Below, in pieces: positions 11,910-22,537 of a stretch of 64,000 nucleotides of DNA (its first letter is position 1; each line of letters opens with the position of its first letter). The position numbers and the translations under genes are program-made. Source of the stretch: Prorocentrum cordatum (taxonomy: Eukaryota > Sar > Dinophyceae > Prorocentrales > Prorocentraceae); NCBI GenBank assembly GCA_963575745.1, contig CAUYUJ010019359.1, positions 397,273 to 461,272 of the forward strand, given 5' to 3'. Under the pieces are notes generated by a model that was given only the letters and a program-made list of their open reading frames with translations, did not search any database and was not told where the DNA came from.

Positions 11910-12079
11910 GTTCTGCCCGCTGCCCAGTGCCGGCTGCCGCCCGTGGGCGCTTCGCGGGCGCGCCCCCGTGCCCCGGGCGGGCGCGGCGAGGTTTTTCGCC
12001 TTGTGTGCCCTGTCGGTGGCCGCCCGTGGCCGCGGGGCGGGCGCCGGCAGGGCCTGGGCCGCGCGGCGTGCACCGCAGA

Positions 12080-12260
12080 ATGCGGGATGACGATTAAAAA
12101 AAAATGAGAGAGAACGATTAAAAAATAGTTTCCTGTTGTTTCTGCACACTTTTTTCCTGCTGATTAAAAAAAGGTTTCCTGCTGTTTCTGCACAATTTTT
12201 TCTGACTGGCGGAGAACGATGAAAAAAAATAGTTTTCCAGCCCGCGGCCGGTTGTTTCTA
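12080..12260 (+). repeat. A-tract/TTTCCTGCTGTTTCTGCAC repeats
   Basis: Three units of ACGATTAAAAAA then TTTCCTG(C/T)TGTTTCTGCAC. Confidence 0.7.
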
Positions 12261-12344
12261 ATCGCCATCCCGGGCGCCGCCGCGTGAACACGACCCCCGG
12301 TCATTTATTAATCGTCATCCTCCATTAGCCTACACCACATCTCT

Positions 12345-12830
12345 TGCATCGCAGAACTTACATAGTGTGCAGCACCCAGCGCCGACCACATAAATTACAC
12401 CACGCAAGTTTCACATCCACAATGCGACAGCTTACTGCTCAGGATCCACACTGGCAAATCTTGTAATCACAAAATGCGACAGCTTACTGCAGCACCCAGC
12501 GCCGACCACAGCTCTTGCATCGCAGAACTTATTCGAGATTCCGTAATAGAAGGGAGGGGGTCACAACCCTCCCAGACAAGAAGTGTTAGACCCCCCCAGA
12601 CTATCCATGCAAGGGCGGCCCGTTGCCCAGACCCCCCCCGAACCCTCCAAGACAGCTCAAATTAGACCCCCCCCGAAGGTGACCCCCCCCACTTTGTTAT
12701 GAAATCCGGGGTACACATAGTGTGCAGCACCCAGCGTCGATCACATAAATCACACCACGCAGGTTTCACATCCACAATGCGACAGCTCACTGCTTAGGGT
12801 CCACTGGCAAATCTTGTCTTGCAATTCCAT
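12345..12830 (+). repeat. Local duplication carrying TA element copy 2
   Basis: GTGTGCAGCACCCAGC, CACACCACGCARGTTTCACA and CAATGCGACAGCT recur at 12360-12460, 12475-12530 and 12720-12800. The copies are partial and diverged. Confidence 0.7.
12532..12711 (-). mobile_element. TA-flanked inverted-repeat element, copy 2 (180 bp)
   Basis: This has the same length as copy 1, in reverse orientation, and is bounded by TA (12530-12531 and 12712-12713). The surrounding sequence CGCAGAACTTA...GTGTGCAGCACCC occurs without the element at about 12350-12375, giving a second empty-site comparison. Confidence 0.85.
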
Positions 12831-12872
12831 GTCGGTCCGCTCATGAGATGGCCACTGTCCCTTCTCTGCTAC

Positions 12873-12911
12873 AAAAGCGACTTCATATCCCAACGGCTTA
12901 ATCCTCGTGAA
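12873..12911 (-). CDS. Kinase exon, subdomain X
   Basis: A 39-nt exon reads FTRIKPLGYEVAF. This matches the variable region between subdomains IX and XI in PDK1-like kinases (pattern FxxIxxLxYxxxF). The acceptor is GCATCTCACAG/TTC and the donor is GCTTTT/GTAGCA, both phase 0. The joins give WAASERE-FTRIKPLGYEVAF-AEGMSQ. The open frame runs past both ends, so the limits come from splice sites and phase. Its very small size makes it less certain than the others. Confidence 0.6.
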
Positions 12912-13139
12912 CTGTGAGATGCCTCGCCCATTTCTGGATCCCTCAGAGAAATCACAATTGCACGTTCCTAATCCGCCACCGTGCCTGCAGCACGTCGAGG
13001 CGTGGAAGAATACCAAGGCTGCCTGGCAGGTTCCTGTAGTCTTCTAAAGGACCACCCACTCTTGGTTCAGCGAACAGGCGACTGCACCACCCCTACTCTT
13101 TGGGGAGGGGCCCTGGGCGGCCATGGCGCCTCCCTGAGG

Positions 13140-13740
13140 CTCTCCAAAGCTTCCATTACGGCGCAGGAGTCCCGCCCAGGCCGCCAAGAGGCCTCCAAGA
13201 CAGCCCAACATCGCTCCCAAAGGACCAAGATGGTCCCAAGACGGCCCGAGAGGCCCCCAAAAAGCCCCAAGAGCGCTCCAGTCGGACCTCCACTAGAGCC
13301 CAAAGAAGCCAAACATGTCGGTGTCCATTGTGTATGTTTTTATGTGTTTACGTTATCGCCGATTCGGCTTTCCGACGCTCCAAGACGGCCCAGAAGGCCC
13401 TCAAGACCACCCCACAATGGCCCAAGAGGCCTCCAAGAAGGCCCCAAGAAGGCCTAAGGACACCCCAAACGGCCCAAGAGGCGCCCAAGACGGCCCAAGA
13501 GGGCACGGCCCCAAAAGAGCCGCCAAAGAGGGAACACTGACCGAAAATCCTAGCCTTCCGCCCCAAGAGGCCACCAGGAGGCCCGAAAAGGCACCCGAGA
13601 CGCCCCAATAGGCCCACTGGAGACCCCCCAAAGGGCCCCAAGAGGCTCCAAAAGCGACCCCAAAACGGCCCCCAAGAGGCATCAAAACTGCCTCCACGAG
13701 GCCTCCGAGAGGCCTCCACAAGATCCCAACGAACATCCAA
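13140..13740 (+). repeat. Degenerate CCAAGAGG-type array
   Basis: Variants of GGCCCAAGAGGCCTCCAAGA repeat with a period of about 12 bp, interrupted at 13310-13370 by unrelated sequence. Confidence 0.85.
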
Positions 13741-14753
13741 TAGGCTTCATACCCACAACTCAGGCACGGTGGCGTGACTGGCCGTAGGCAGCTGAAGTCT
13801 GACAAGATGCGATGTGCCTGAACCCGCCCAAAGAAGAGGACGGGGTGGCACCTGCGCACGACCCCATCGACACCGTCCCGAAGACCCTTCAGACCTCTCA
13901 ATATCGCGAAGATGTCTCGATGGAGTGTACGACTGTCCCCCAACTCCGGGAAGGGGGCGCAAGAGACGGGAAGGAGGAGTACACCCTGAGGCGTACAGGT
14001 GTCATTACTACACAAAAACCATTGGCGCCGCAGGACTCTGCACATATTTAATCCGCACTCGGACCGAAGCATGGGGAAGAACAGGAAATTGCGCGAATGG
14101 AAGCGGAGGGAGGAGGGCAGCACTGAGGATGGAGGAGGAATCCCACCCAGCCCTGTGGGCGCATGTGGTATACGTAGTGATGGTTAGCTATTCCAACCCA
14201 CTTCTTTGCCTGGGGTGCATTCCTTCCCTTCGGGATGGATTTTGTCACTGCTCCCTCACCCGCACGGCCGGCAACCAACCCGCACACCCCTCCCACCATC
14301 ACTGTCTCAAGAACAATGCAACATACACTTTGACTCCAAATCTGGAATCTGGAGCATGCGCGGGCGCCCCACGATCACTTTGCATGGCTTTTGGCAGGGA
14401 CAGTGGGGGGGGCCAGCATATCACCTGCTTTGTGCCATGCCACCCCCTCCCGCAATCCATGCCAAAAAGCAATGCGAAGCTCACACTGCTGCAGAATAGT
14501 TGGTCATGCTCGGGGTGGGGGGGGCGCGAGCACGTTGTATTGTTTGTTGTCTTGCCAGGGACGGCAGGGTGCCAGCATATCGCCCTCTGTGCACAGGGCC
14601 ACCGTCCCTGCCAACGAGCAATGCAAACTGCACCTCGCGGCTGAATCTGGATATCGCGCGCGGGCACCCCGCGATCACGCTGCACTGGTTTTTGGCGGGA
14701 ACGGCGGGGGCTCTGGCAAGTTGCCTACTGTGCGCAGGCCCACCAGACACCAT

Positions 14754-14917
14754 TGAAGGGGAACTGGAACACACAAATAAATACACACAAATAAAAAGAT
14801 CCCCCATAGTTTCCCATATTTTCTGGGTTTTTGTCTTCTCCCCCACTTCCCATAGTTTCCTATATTTTCCTGGGGGTCGGCGACTAATTGTGTCTGTGTG
14901 TTTTTTCCCCATCCTGA
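14754..14917 (+). mobile_element. Introner-like element, copy 3
   Basis: The 164-bp copy runs from TGAAGGGGAACTGG to CCATCCTGA. Flanks ACCAT and ATCAT match at 4 of 5. It lies in kinase intron 9, antisense to the kinase. Confidence 0.8.
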
Positions 14918-15976
14918 ATCATGATGGCCACTCCGCCGCGATGGTTCATTGGTTTCCGACAAGGATTGTGGAGGCCGACATGTTTCCCGAGATGCGCGGG
15001 CGCACCTGAAACACCCTGCGCGTGCCCCGAACGTGGCGTACCTGACGCGGCTGGAGCATGCGGCGCCCTTGGCGCACGCGGAGCACGTGGCACATGTGGC
15101 GCACTAGGCATGCCTGGCACGCTTGGGCCTCAGGGGCGCCTGGCGCGCGTGGCGCGCCTGGCACGCGTGGCGCGCCTGGCACGAGTGGCGCACCTCGCCG
15201 CAGCGTCGCGCACCTGGGACCTGTATTGGCTCCCAGGAGCTGCCCATCCAAAGACGACCGTTGAATGTGCTGAGACTCGGATACGACTTATGTGTTATGA
15301 GGAACCAACCAATTTGCGCCTGGGAGAAGTGTCTTGACCCCTTCCCGTACGCCATCCCGTTGGCCACGGGGCGTGGGCCTGGGCTTTAGATGGCCCAGGA
15401 CTGCGGCAGATAGCCCTGTATGGGTTCCAATCAACCCAAGATGGCTCACTCTGACATCTGGCATCCTCTCGACTTCCTTTCTCCCGACACCTTCTCCTGG
15501 GCATCGTTTCTGGATGTGTCGCCCGAGGCTGGCGAAGCGTGAAACAAAAAACAATGGGAGGAGCGTGTGGCGATGAGGCGATCGACCTCTGCGTGTTCAT
15601 GGTCGCGCCGCCGCGCCATTTTGGCTGCGCTTACTCGCTGGTCGCCAACGGGATTTGCACGCCACCGGGTTTGGGAGTATCTGTTCTGGCTCCCCTTCTG
15701 AGTGGCTGCCTGCTCGCTCGCTTCGCTTGCCTTTCTTTCCCTGCTGCCTAGTCGCGGCCCGACGAATGTTCGGAGCCTGTTTCTCAAAACGTGTGGCGAT
15801 GAGGACGAGAGGGAGGAACAGGAATCGGAGGAGGCATCGAATTAGCAAGGTCAGGCGAGTCAGAAGGTAATCGCGTGTGGCCGTGGCGCACTCGTCTGTT
15901 GGGGCTGGAGCGCGCCCCCGCCGCGCAGGCGGAGGGCGCTCGCGCTCGGCCCCGCGCCCGACGACTTGGCAGCCTG

Positions 15977-16101
15977 CCGTCGCTCGGACGTCCATTCCCT
16001 GTGGGTTCTGTCGGTTTTTGTGCGTCTTCTTCTTGCGCGATGATCCAGGACGCTCTTCGATGGTCCTCGCCGGGAAAAAACGCACACGTCCGAGCGATGC
16101 C
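15977..16101 (+). mobile_element. D-family inverted-repeat element, copy 1
   Basis: About 125 bp with ends CGTCGCTCGGACGT and ACACGTCCGAGCGATGCC. The interior has CCATTCCCTGTGGG and CGATGGTCCTCGCCG then A-rich sequence. No clear target duplication was seen. Confidence 0.7.
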
Positions 16102-16178
16102 AAGGCGGAGGGAGAGCTGCGCGGGCCGCGCAGGGCCAGGAACGAACAGAACTCCGATGGGCGCGGCGACCACGAAGC

Positions 16179-16345
16179 TGAAGGGGCCCTGGGACACACA
16201 AATAGATTCATACAAATAACTGGATTCCCTATATTATCCCATTTTCTCTGTGGTTTTGTCTTCCCCCCCACCCAGTTCACATACTCTCCCATATCTTCTA
16301 GGGGATCGACGATCAATTGTGTCTGCGTTTCTCTTCCCCTCCTGA
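16179..16345 (+). mobile_element. Introner-like element, copy 4
   Basis: The 167-bp copy is slightly diverged inside (AAATAGATTCATAC). It ends CCCCTCCTGA followed directly by G, giving an AG after a pyrimidine tract. Flanks GAAGC and GAAAC match at 4 of 5. It lies in kinase intron 9. Confidence 0.8.
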
Positions 16346-16402
16346 GAAACATGCGCCACGGTGACACAGCACTGCCACTTTTACTCACAAGCGGCGCGGC
16401 GC

Positions 16403-16640
16403 TCGGGCGAGTTCGGCGAATACAGAGGTGGCGACGAGGGCCTCCCAGGAGGCCCCCAAAGGGGAAAACAAGAAAAGAGTTACGTATTGGCATCTAGGGA
16501 AACTAAAGGGTACTGACACCGCTACCCCCCAGACTTCTCCTGGGGTGCGTTCTGACCAGAATTCCGAGGCGAATCCAGCGGTGGCGACGAGGGCCTCCCA
16601 GGAGGCCCGAAAAGGGGACAAGGGCGAAGGGTAGCGGTAT
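16403..16640 (-). repeat. Q repeat, copies 2 and 3
   Basis: Two reverse copies share GGTGGCGACGAGGGCCTCCC. The second is bounded by inverted GGTAC...ACCGCTACCC. Confidence 0.65.
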
Positions 16641-16914
16641 GGGTACCTTTTCCTCCTCTGCGGATATTGAGCAGGGACCGACCGTCCCGCCATTCCTATA
16701 GGCCTACCACGACATGTTCTTAGAACCCAAAAATGTTCGAATAACAAAACGATGATCTTATAGCATAAGCCCTATGCGTTGAAACACGACAGTCTCAGCC
16801 AGACATGTTCCAAGAACAGTTCGTGCAAACCACCAGAAAAGTTCTCAGAACGCTCTGTGGTAGGCCTATGGGCGAGATGGGACGCTTCGCCACCGCTTGA
16901 GGATAATTATAGGG

Positions 16915-17165
16915 AACCGAACTCTATACACCGATGCCATTTTCCGGTCCCGCACTGAGATTCGCACAAAAAAAACGGATTCTGGTGTATACGGCATCCT
17001 GGCGTGTGTGTATATATATATAGATATTGTTATTTCCCACGGGAACACGGGGAAACAAGTATGCACCACACCACCCCGACGTCGTCCCCGACCCTCGAGA
17101 AACCCGGGGATTCAACAACAGCCCGCCCCTGGTAGCGTATACGTTCCACCGTTTCCGAAATCAAC
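16915..17165 (+). repeat. P repeat, copy 1
   Basis: Shares TATACACCGATGCCATTTT and GTATGCACCACACCACCCCG, then ACCCTCGAGAA, with 17799-18175. Confidence 0.8.
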
Positions 17166-17429
17166 GGGGGGCGGGCGAGCCCAGGATCGGATCGACAAGT
17201 CGGATCGGCGATCGACATGAATCGGATCGTCGGAAATCGGCAGCCGAGTCGGGAGAAGTCGGATCGGCGGAAATCGGCAGGCTGATGTGCCTCCCGTAAA
17301 GAATCGGAGCCCAAATCGGACTCCCAGATCGAATCGAATCGGAATCGGAAACCATCGAAATCGAATCGAATCGAATCGGAGGAATCGAAACGAGCCCTGC
17401 GAAATCAACGGCAAGCGGGCAGGCTCCTC

Positions 17430-17540
17430 CTCTCGCTCGCTCGCCGCCCAGAGCGGCGGCCGGCCGGTGAGCAGCTGGTACGCCAGGCACCCCAGTGCCC
17501 ACGCGTCTGCCGCGAGGGTGGGCGCGCGCCCCTGCACCAC
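17430..17540 (-). CDS. Kinase exon, subdomain IX
   Basis: The frame reads VVQGRAPTLAADAWALGCLA then YQLLTGRPPLWAASERE. DAWALG contains the invariant Asp of subdomain IX, and the YQLLTGRPPLWA stretch is close to PDK1-like kinases. The acceptor is CTCCCACAAG/GTG after a long CTC tract. The donor is placed at GCGAGAG/GAGGAG (GA-type, phase 0) because the next exon at 12911 begins at phase 0 with FTRI, giving WAASERE-FTRIKPL. Other AG positions within the GAGGAG run are possible. The exon sits between two direct copies of a repeat of about 250 bp (16915-17165 and 17799-18175). Confidence 0.88.
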
Positions 17541-17567
17541 CTTGTGGGAGGGCGACGAGCAGCGGCA

Positions 17568-17702
17568 CGGGAAGGAGGAGGAGGGGGAGGGGGAGGAGGA
17601 GGGGGGGGAGGAGGAGGAGGAGGAGGGGGAGGGGAGGAGGAGGAGGAGGAGGAGGAGGAGGAGGAGGAGGAGGAGGAGGAGGAGGAGGAGGAGGAGGAGG
17701 AT
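17568..17702 (+). repeat. (GAG)n tract at exon IX acceptor
   Basis: On the kinase strand this is a CTC tract just upstream of the subdomain IX acceptor and may act as its pyrimidine tract. Confidence 0.9.
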
Positions 17703-17798
17703 CCCTTCCCCGCCGGGGGGGGGGGGGGGGCGAGGGGGGGGGCCAGGGGCGGGGCGTCCGGGGCGTGCGAGGCGAGCGCGTGCCGCTGCGGAGCCGGA

Positions 17799-18175
17799 GT
17801 TTATACACCGATGCCATTTTTCCGGTCCTCCTCGCTCCTCGCTCCTCGCTCCTCGCTCCTCGCTCCTCGCTCCTCCTCCTCCTCCCTCCTCCTCCTCCTC
17901 TCCTCCTCCTCCTCCTCCTCCTCCTCCTCCCCCCCTCTCCTACCCCTCCCACGGCGGACGCAGGCCATTTGCGAGTGGTCACTTTGCGAGCCGTGGGGCG
18001 GATTCGGTGTGCACGGCATCCTGGTGCGTACATGTTTGGTTGTGTTCAAGGGAAAACGGAGAGAAAAAAGTATGCACCACACCACCCCGACGTCGTGCCC
18101 GACCCTCGAGAACAACCGGGGATTGAAAAACAGCCCGCCACTGGCAATGTAGACGTTCCAGCGTCCGAGAAGTAG
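17799..18175 (+). repeat. P repeat, copy 2 with CTC expansion
   Basis: The same blocks as copy 1 but with a CTC-rich tract of about 120 bp inside. Confidence 0.8.
17825..17945 (+). repeat. (CTCGCTC)n/(CTC)n tract
   Basis: CTCGCTC heptamers followed by CTC units. Confidence 0.95.
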
Positions 18176-18887
18176 CTGCTCGCAAGTGGCCTGGATCTCC
18201 CCCGCGGGGGATCTGCGACAAGTGACATCGAGGCAGACATCTGCTCTTCGGACGTTTGCGAGGAGGCACTTTGCGAGCAGTGGAACGCGCTCGGTGAATG
18301 AGGGCCGCCGCAAGCTCTCCCCGACCTCTCTCCGGGCTGCCAGGCGAGGCAGACGAACGAGTGGAAATGAGCCAACACAGAGACTTCCCACAAGAAAAGC
18401 CCAACCCTGGGACCCCAGGACGTCCACATCGATGCTTCGTGTGGGATCGTCACGCTTCCCAGAGGAAAACCATCGAAACCCAAGAAACCCAGGGCAGGCT
18501 GGAGGCAAGCGGGGTGTTTCTTGGCATGGGCTTCTGCTGTAGGATCCCGAGCCCTGTGGGAACAGACCTAAGTTCAGAAGCCCAAAAACCTGAGGGATCT
18601 GTATTCTTCGTGCAGATGCATCAGACCAAACCACCCAGACGGGAACCCAAGTGAGGCTACGTCTTCATTGCGCTGTCAGGGTTAGGGGCACTTCTGTCCA
18701 CGATGAACCCGCTCGGGGGCCCATGTACACAACTGGAAAAATAACGCAAATGTTTGTCCCATTTCTTCCCCCCGCCCTCCCCCCCAGAGTCGCGATCTCA
18801 AGACCGTCTGGACCGCTTCGATAAACATCGATCGATCACCTCGATCGCTCACAACTCAGAGGAGGGAAATGTTCCCTTACAGCTCTT

Positions 18888-18975
18888 TCGACTTTTTGGG
18901 CCTCCTGTCAGGTCCTCGTCGCCACCGCTGGATTCGCCTGGACATTCTGGTCAGAACGCACCCCTGGAGAGGTCC
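18888..18975 (+). repeat. Q repeat, copy 4
   Basis: GGTCCTCGTCGCCACCGCTG followed by GATTCGCCTGGACATTCTGG. Confidence 0.65.
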
Positions 18976-19485
18976 GGGGAGCAACGATATTGGCATCTCC
19001 TGGTTTCCCCAACAGCGGCCGTGTCTGGGGCGCAGTGGCGCCAGGCTGGGGCGGCCCCAACTCCGACGGACAAGGGTCGCTTGTGCGCAAGAACCTGCAC
19101 TGACCGGCGCCCGAGCAATTCTCATCGGAATGACTTCGTCGCACGCCTCGTGTCCACGCCTAGGCACCACGACGCTTGAGAATATCGCAAGTCTGGCGCC
19201 ATCGAACCATTATCTCATCAGATTTTTCAGAGTTCGAACCCGATACCAGGATCATCATCACGAGCGGTGCGTGTGCACGTGCGTGCCGAATCGCCAGAGA
19301 GAGGCAGGTAACCGAGCGTTGAACCACACGCCAAGACCTCTTCACGACCCCTGAAGCGGCAGTGGCTGGGCAAATGTAAACGATCAACGCGCCAATGCAA
19401 CTCTTGCCCATTTGAATCAGAAGCCCTCGAGGTCATGCCCTCCCATGTGTCTCACCTCCCCTCTTTGCCGACGCAAGTGAGCCAC

Positions 19486-19548
19486 CTCTGGAGGCAGGTA
19501 CAACGTGGTGCCCTCCACGCGCTCATCCTGCTGCACGTCAGGCGAGGC
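19486..19548 (-). CDS. Kinase exon, subdomain VIII (APE-type motif)
   Basis: Twenty-one codons read ASPDVQQDERVEGTTLYLPPE. EGTTLYLPPE is the P+1 loop; the usual APE is PPE here, with the structural Glu kept. The acceptor is CTTCTGTGCAG/GCC, with a good pyrimidine tract. The donor CCAGAG/GTGGCT is GT and phase 0. Joined to the next exon it reads LYLPPE-VVQGRAPT, an exact kinase continuation. Confidence 0.9.
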
Positions 19549-19640
19549 CTGCACAGAAGGGAGCAACACCCATTGGCAACTCGGGGTAGACCAGCTAACT
19601 GCTCACGCAACGTTTCTTCGGTCATCGCGAGCTCATACTA

Positions 19641-19860
19641 CGCCAACGCTCGGTGGGCCCTGGAAACGCAGGGAGCGTCTTTTTGACGGTTACCTGTTTC
19701 CAATTCCGTCGTTGCTTTTTCCCTGGCTCCGCCGACTTGTTTGTTGCATGTTGTGTTTGCGTTTTTGTTCCGGTGAACCCTTTTTATTCACGTCTTCACT
19801 GACGAATGCCAATTTGCTGGGCATGGTAACTCTGCCGCTTCCAAGGCCCACTAAGGCTGA
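19641..19860. mobile_element. U-family inverted-repeat element, copy 2
   Basis: The ends GGTGGGCCCTGGAAACGCAG and CTGCCGCTTCCAAGGCCCAC are inverted. ATACTAC occurs just outside both ends, though not at equal distance. Confidence 0.6.
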
Positions 19861-19879
19861 TACTACTCGGCGGCGCGCA

Positions 19880-20040
19880 CTGAGGGGAAGTGAGGAGGAG
19901 CAGGCCTTCTAATCAGGCAGCGGGGCTTCTCAGAAGTCTTTGGCCTTCTGTTTTTGTGCGTTTTCGGGGAAGGCTTAGAAGGCTTCTCAGAAGGCCCGAG
20001 GCCTCCCGAGCCTTTCGAGAAGGCCCGACCCTTCTCACTT
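19880..20040. repeat. E-family CTTCTCAGAAG dyad cluster, copy 1
   Basis: Repeated short dyads CTTCTCAGAAG and CTTCTGAGAAG variants, plus GTTTTCGGGGAAGGCT. Confidence 0.65.
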
Positions 20041-20092
20041 CACCTCCATGCTCGCTGGCGAACCACAGTCAGCCCGTACGATAAGGACGCGC

Positions 20093-20240
20093 GATGAGGG
20101 TGCATGGGCCAAGGGCCTTGGAAGGCCACGTCGACACTCTGCGAGCGGGGCGCGGCCAGCGAAAGCGGCCAGGGACGGGCCGAAGATGCAAGGATGCAAG
20201 GGTACCCTTGGGAAGGCCACCCATCCTGCCTACAGTCATC
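20093..20240 (+). repeat. X repeat, copy 1
   Basis: GGGCCTTGGAAGGCCACGTC, then GCGGCCAGCGA and GGTACCCTTGGGAAGGC match 63111-63240. Confidence 0.7.
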
Positions 20241-20551
20241 GGCCTGACCTAAGGAACGATAAATAAGGAACGAAGCCCCTTTTTTATCCCAAGGTATAAC
20301 GCATGAGGAACGATACATAACAAATAACGCATAAGGAGCTGTAAATAACGCATGCAAGCCTAAGGAACGACCGAGCCCCTTTTGAAAAGCAAGTGTTCCT
20401 TATTCAAGCCGCTCACTGCGTGCGGGTTGACAGTGCGCCAGCACCTACCCCACGCCTCCGCTTCCCGAGCGCCCGCTCCCCCGCGAGCCAGATGCCGGAG
20501 CGCACGCCACCGTGCGCCGGCTGCTGGCCCGGGGCGCGCCACGAGACGGGC

Positions 20552-20894
20552 CGTCGCTGCGTCCCGCAGCCTCTGCCCCGCCCTCCGGGACGGGGGAGGG
20601 GACCCCAGCGGGGGCCTGGCCGAGGCGGGCGGGGCGGCGCCGAGAGGGAGCCCACAGAGGACGTGCGCGCCCGGCCACGTACACGAGCACGGCCCCTCGA
20701 TCCGCGGCACTTTGGCGGCGCGCACGACCCAGACCCCCTCGCGAGTCATAAAAAATCACGACGGGAGGTTTTTTGCTATTTTCGGCCTCCGGGGGCCCTC
20801 GCCGGGCCTCGGGACCGTCAAAAAACGACTCAGGATGAAGAGCCGGTCCCAGGGAATGGGTGGGGTCGCGTCATGAAAAAATCATGACGTCGGG
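20552..20894. repeat. Large inverted repeat, left arm
   Basis: This is nearly the reverse complement of 21814-22166 over about 345 bp. The arm contains a smaller unit bounded by TCATGA...TCATGA hairpins (20745-20890). Confidence 0.85.
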
Positions 20895-20924
20895 GGTCTG
20901 GGAAGGGGGTGGGGGGGGGGGGGG

Positions 20925-21015
20925 GGGCTTCTTGGAAGCAGGCTGCTTCTTAGAGGGCGCCGGCCTTAAATCTATGGACAAGGCCCGCGCCTTCTGAGAA
21001 GCTTCTGAGAAGCCC
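20925..21015. repeat. E-family dyad cluster, short copy
   Basis: GGCTTCTTGGAAGCAGGCTG and GCCTTCTGAGAAGCTTCTGA units. Confidence 0.5.
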
Positions 21016-21574
21016 TCCCCCCTCCCCCCACCCCCCTCTGCGCGTGGCTGAGCACTGGCCGCGTGATACGAATCATCCGGGCAGTGCGTACTCTCGAAAC
21101 CAGCGTGGATTCATGCGCGTGCACGTCCTTCTTTTCAGGGCCCCGTGGGCCCGTACACGCTAGACCCAGACACCCAACATCCCTCGAAAACAATTTTTCC
21201 AAACGGCGGCACGAACAAAATACTGTACTGCAACATTTCCAAACTAAACCCGGACACAAGCCCCAAAAGCCTGCTGCAAGACACCCCTTAACCCGGACAC
21301 GAACCCGAATCCTGCAGTGCAGCAAACAAAACATGCACGGGCGCTGAAAAACGTGACTTTGCAGGAAAGGATGTCGTTTTTTTCCGTGTCCTGGTCTATC
21401 TTCGGGTGTTGCTAGAAGTGCCCCTGGGCCAAGGTGCCCCCAGGATTCCAGGGGTACCCCCCAACGGCCTCCAGAGCACCCCTCACGAAGCCCATATAGG
21501 GCACCAGGGGCTCCAAAATGGAGCGAAAAGCTGGGGGCACCTCGGGCCAGGGGTACTTCTAGCAACACCCGATT

Positions 21575-21817
21575 CGGGGATCTTCTGACCCGGGTCAATC
21601 CAGACCCGGGTCAGCAGGAAACCAAAAACTGAAATGCAGGACAAAAAAACTGCAGCGCAGGTCTGTACAAACCTGGGTCAGCCAACATGCGCGGCCGCCT
21701 CGCGGCCACGAACGGCTCGCTAACCCGGGTCAGCCAGAGGGGGTCTTCGCAGGATCCTGCAGGATCCGGTGCCCTGGCTGTCCCCCGTTTGCATTGACCC
21801 CCGTCTCGAGGCTCCCG
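21575..21817 (+). repeat. F-family GACCCGGGTC repeat, copy 1
   Basis: About 240 bp, nearly identical to 26664-26910. It has several GACCCGGGTC dyads and GCAGGATCCTGCAGGATCC. Confidence 0.85.
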
Positions 21818-22166
21818 ACGTCATGATTTTTTCATGACGCGACCCCCAAAGGTCCCGACCCATTCCCCGGGACCGGCTCTTCATCCTGAGTCGTTTTTTG
21901 ACGGCCCCGAGGCCCGGCGAGGGCCCCCGGAGGCCGAAAATAGCAAAAAACCTCCCGTCGTGATTTTTTCATGACCCGAGGGGGTCTGGGTCGTGCGCGC
22001 CGCCAAAGTGCCGCGGATCGAGGGGCCGTGCTCGTGTGCGTGGCCGGGCGCGCGCGTCCCCTGTGGGCTCCCTCTCGGCGCCGCCCCGCCCGCCTCGGCC
22101 AGGCCCCCGCTGGGGTCCCCTCCCCCGTCCCGGAGGGCGGGGCAGAGGCTGCGGGACGCAGCGACG
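21814..22166. repeat. Large inverted repeat, right arm
   Basis: Partner of 20552-20894, separated by about 0.92 kb that contains an F-family repeat. Confidence 0.85.
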
Positions 22167-22374
22167 GGGCCTGATCCTTCGCTCCCGAGCCCATGGCCGG
22201 GCCGCTGCGAGCGAGCGGCCCGCGCGCGCGGGCCCGGCCCTCACTTCTCCGCAGCCAGCCGGATCCGGGCCCTCGCTCGGCCCCGGGGCCGTGGCCAGCA
22301 CCGGCGCCCGGGGGGGCGGCCAGGCCCTCGCGGGAGGCCCCCGTAGGGAGGCCTCCTGTCGGGTCGGGCGAAAG

Positions 22375-22537
22375 TGAAGGGGCCCCAGGACACACAAATA
22401 AATACACACAAATAAAAAGATTGCCCATATTTTCCCATATTTTCTGGGTTTCTGTCTTCCCCCCCACTTCCCATATTTTCCCATATTTTCTGGGGAGTCG
22501 AGGATGAATTGTGTCTGTGCGTTTCTTTTCCTCCTGA
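22375..22537 (+). mobile_element. Introner-like element, copy 5
   Basis: The 163-bp copy runs from TGAAGGGGCCCC to TCCTCCTGA, followed by G. Flanks GAAAG and GCAAG match at 4 of 5. It lies in kinase intron 7. Confidence 0.8.

Larger units (their letters stand above)
10358..12872 (-). other. Kinase intron 10 (GT-AG)
   Basis: The intron begins GTAGCA and ends CCCGCAAG. It contains a CCTCCT tract (11150-11225), introner copy 2 (11746-11909), A-tract repeats (12080-12260) and a locally duplicated sequence (12345-12530 and 12714-12830) carrying TA element copy 2. The stretch 10560-11140 shows nothing recognisable. Confidence 0.55.
12912..17429 (-). other. Kinase intron 9 (GA-AG)
   Basis: The intron begins GAGGAG and ends CATCTCACAG. 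It contains a CCAAGAGG-type array (13140-13740), introner copies 3 and 4, D-family copy 1, Q-family copies (16403-16640), AATCGGATCG-type repeats (17190-17400) and GGCGCACCTGG-type degenerate repeats (15000-15210). The stretch 13745-14750 shows no recognisable gene. Confidence 0.55.
17541..19485 (-). other. Kinase intron 8 (GT-AG)
   Basis: The intron begins GTGGCT and ends CCCACAAG. The motif AGGTGG is present at both exon-intron borders, like a short duplication. It contains (GAG)n and (CTC)n tracts, the second copy of the repeat that flanks the exon (17799-18175), and a Q-family repeat (18888-18975). The stretch 18180-18880 shows nothing recognisable. Confidence 0.75.

Noticed and set aside
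15615-15626. GCCATTTTGGCT, identical to the core of the dinoflagellate spliced leader
   Set aside because: Only 12 bases match; the flanking leader bases (CCGTA before and CAAG after) do not. A 12-base chance match in 64 kb is unlikely but possible, and nothing nearby looks like a retroposed gene or a leader RNA gene.
17012-17024. TATATATATATA as a TATA box
   Set aside because: No start of a gene nearby, it lies within a repeat (P family), and dinoflagellate genes generally lack TATA boxes.
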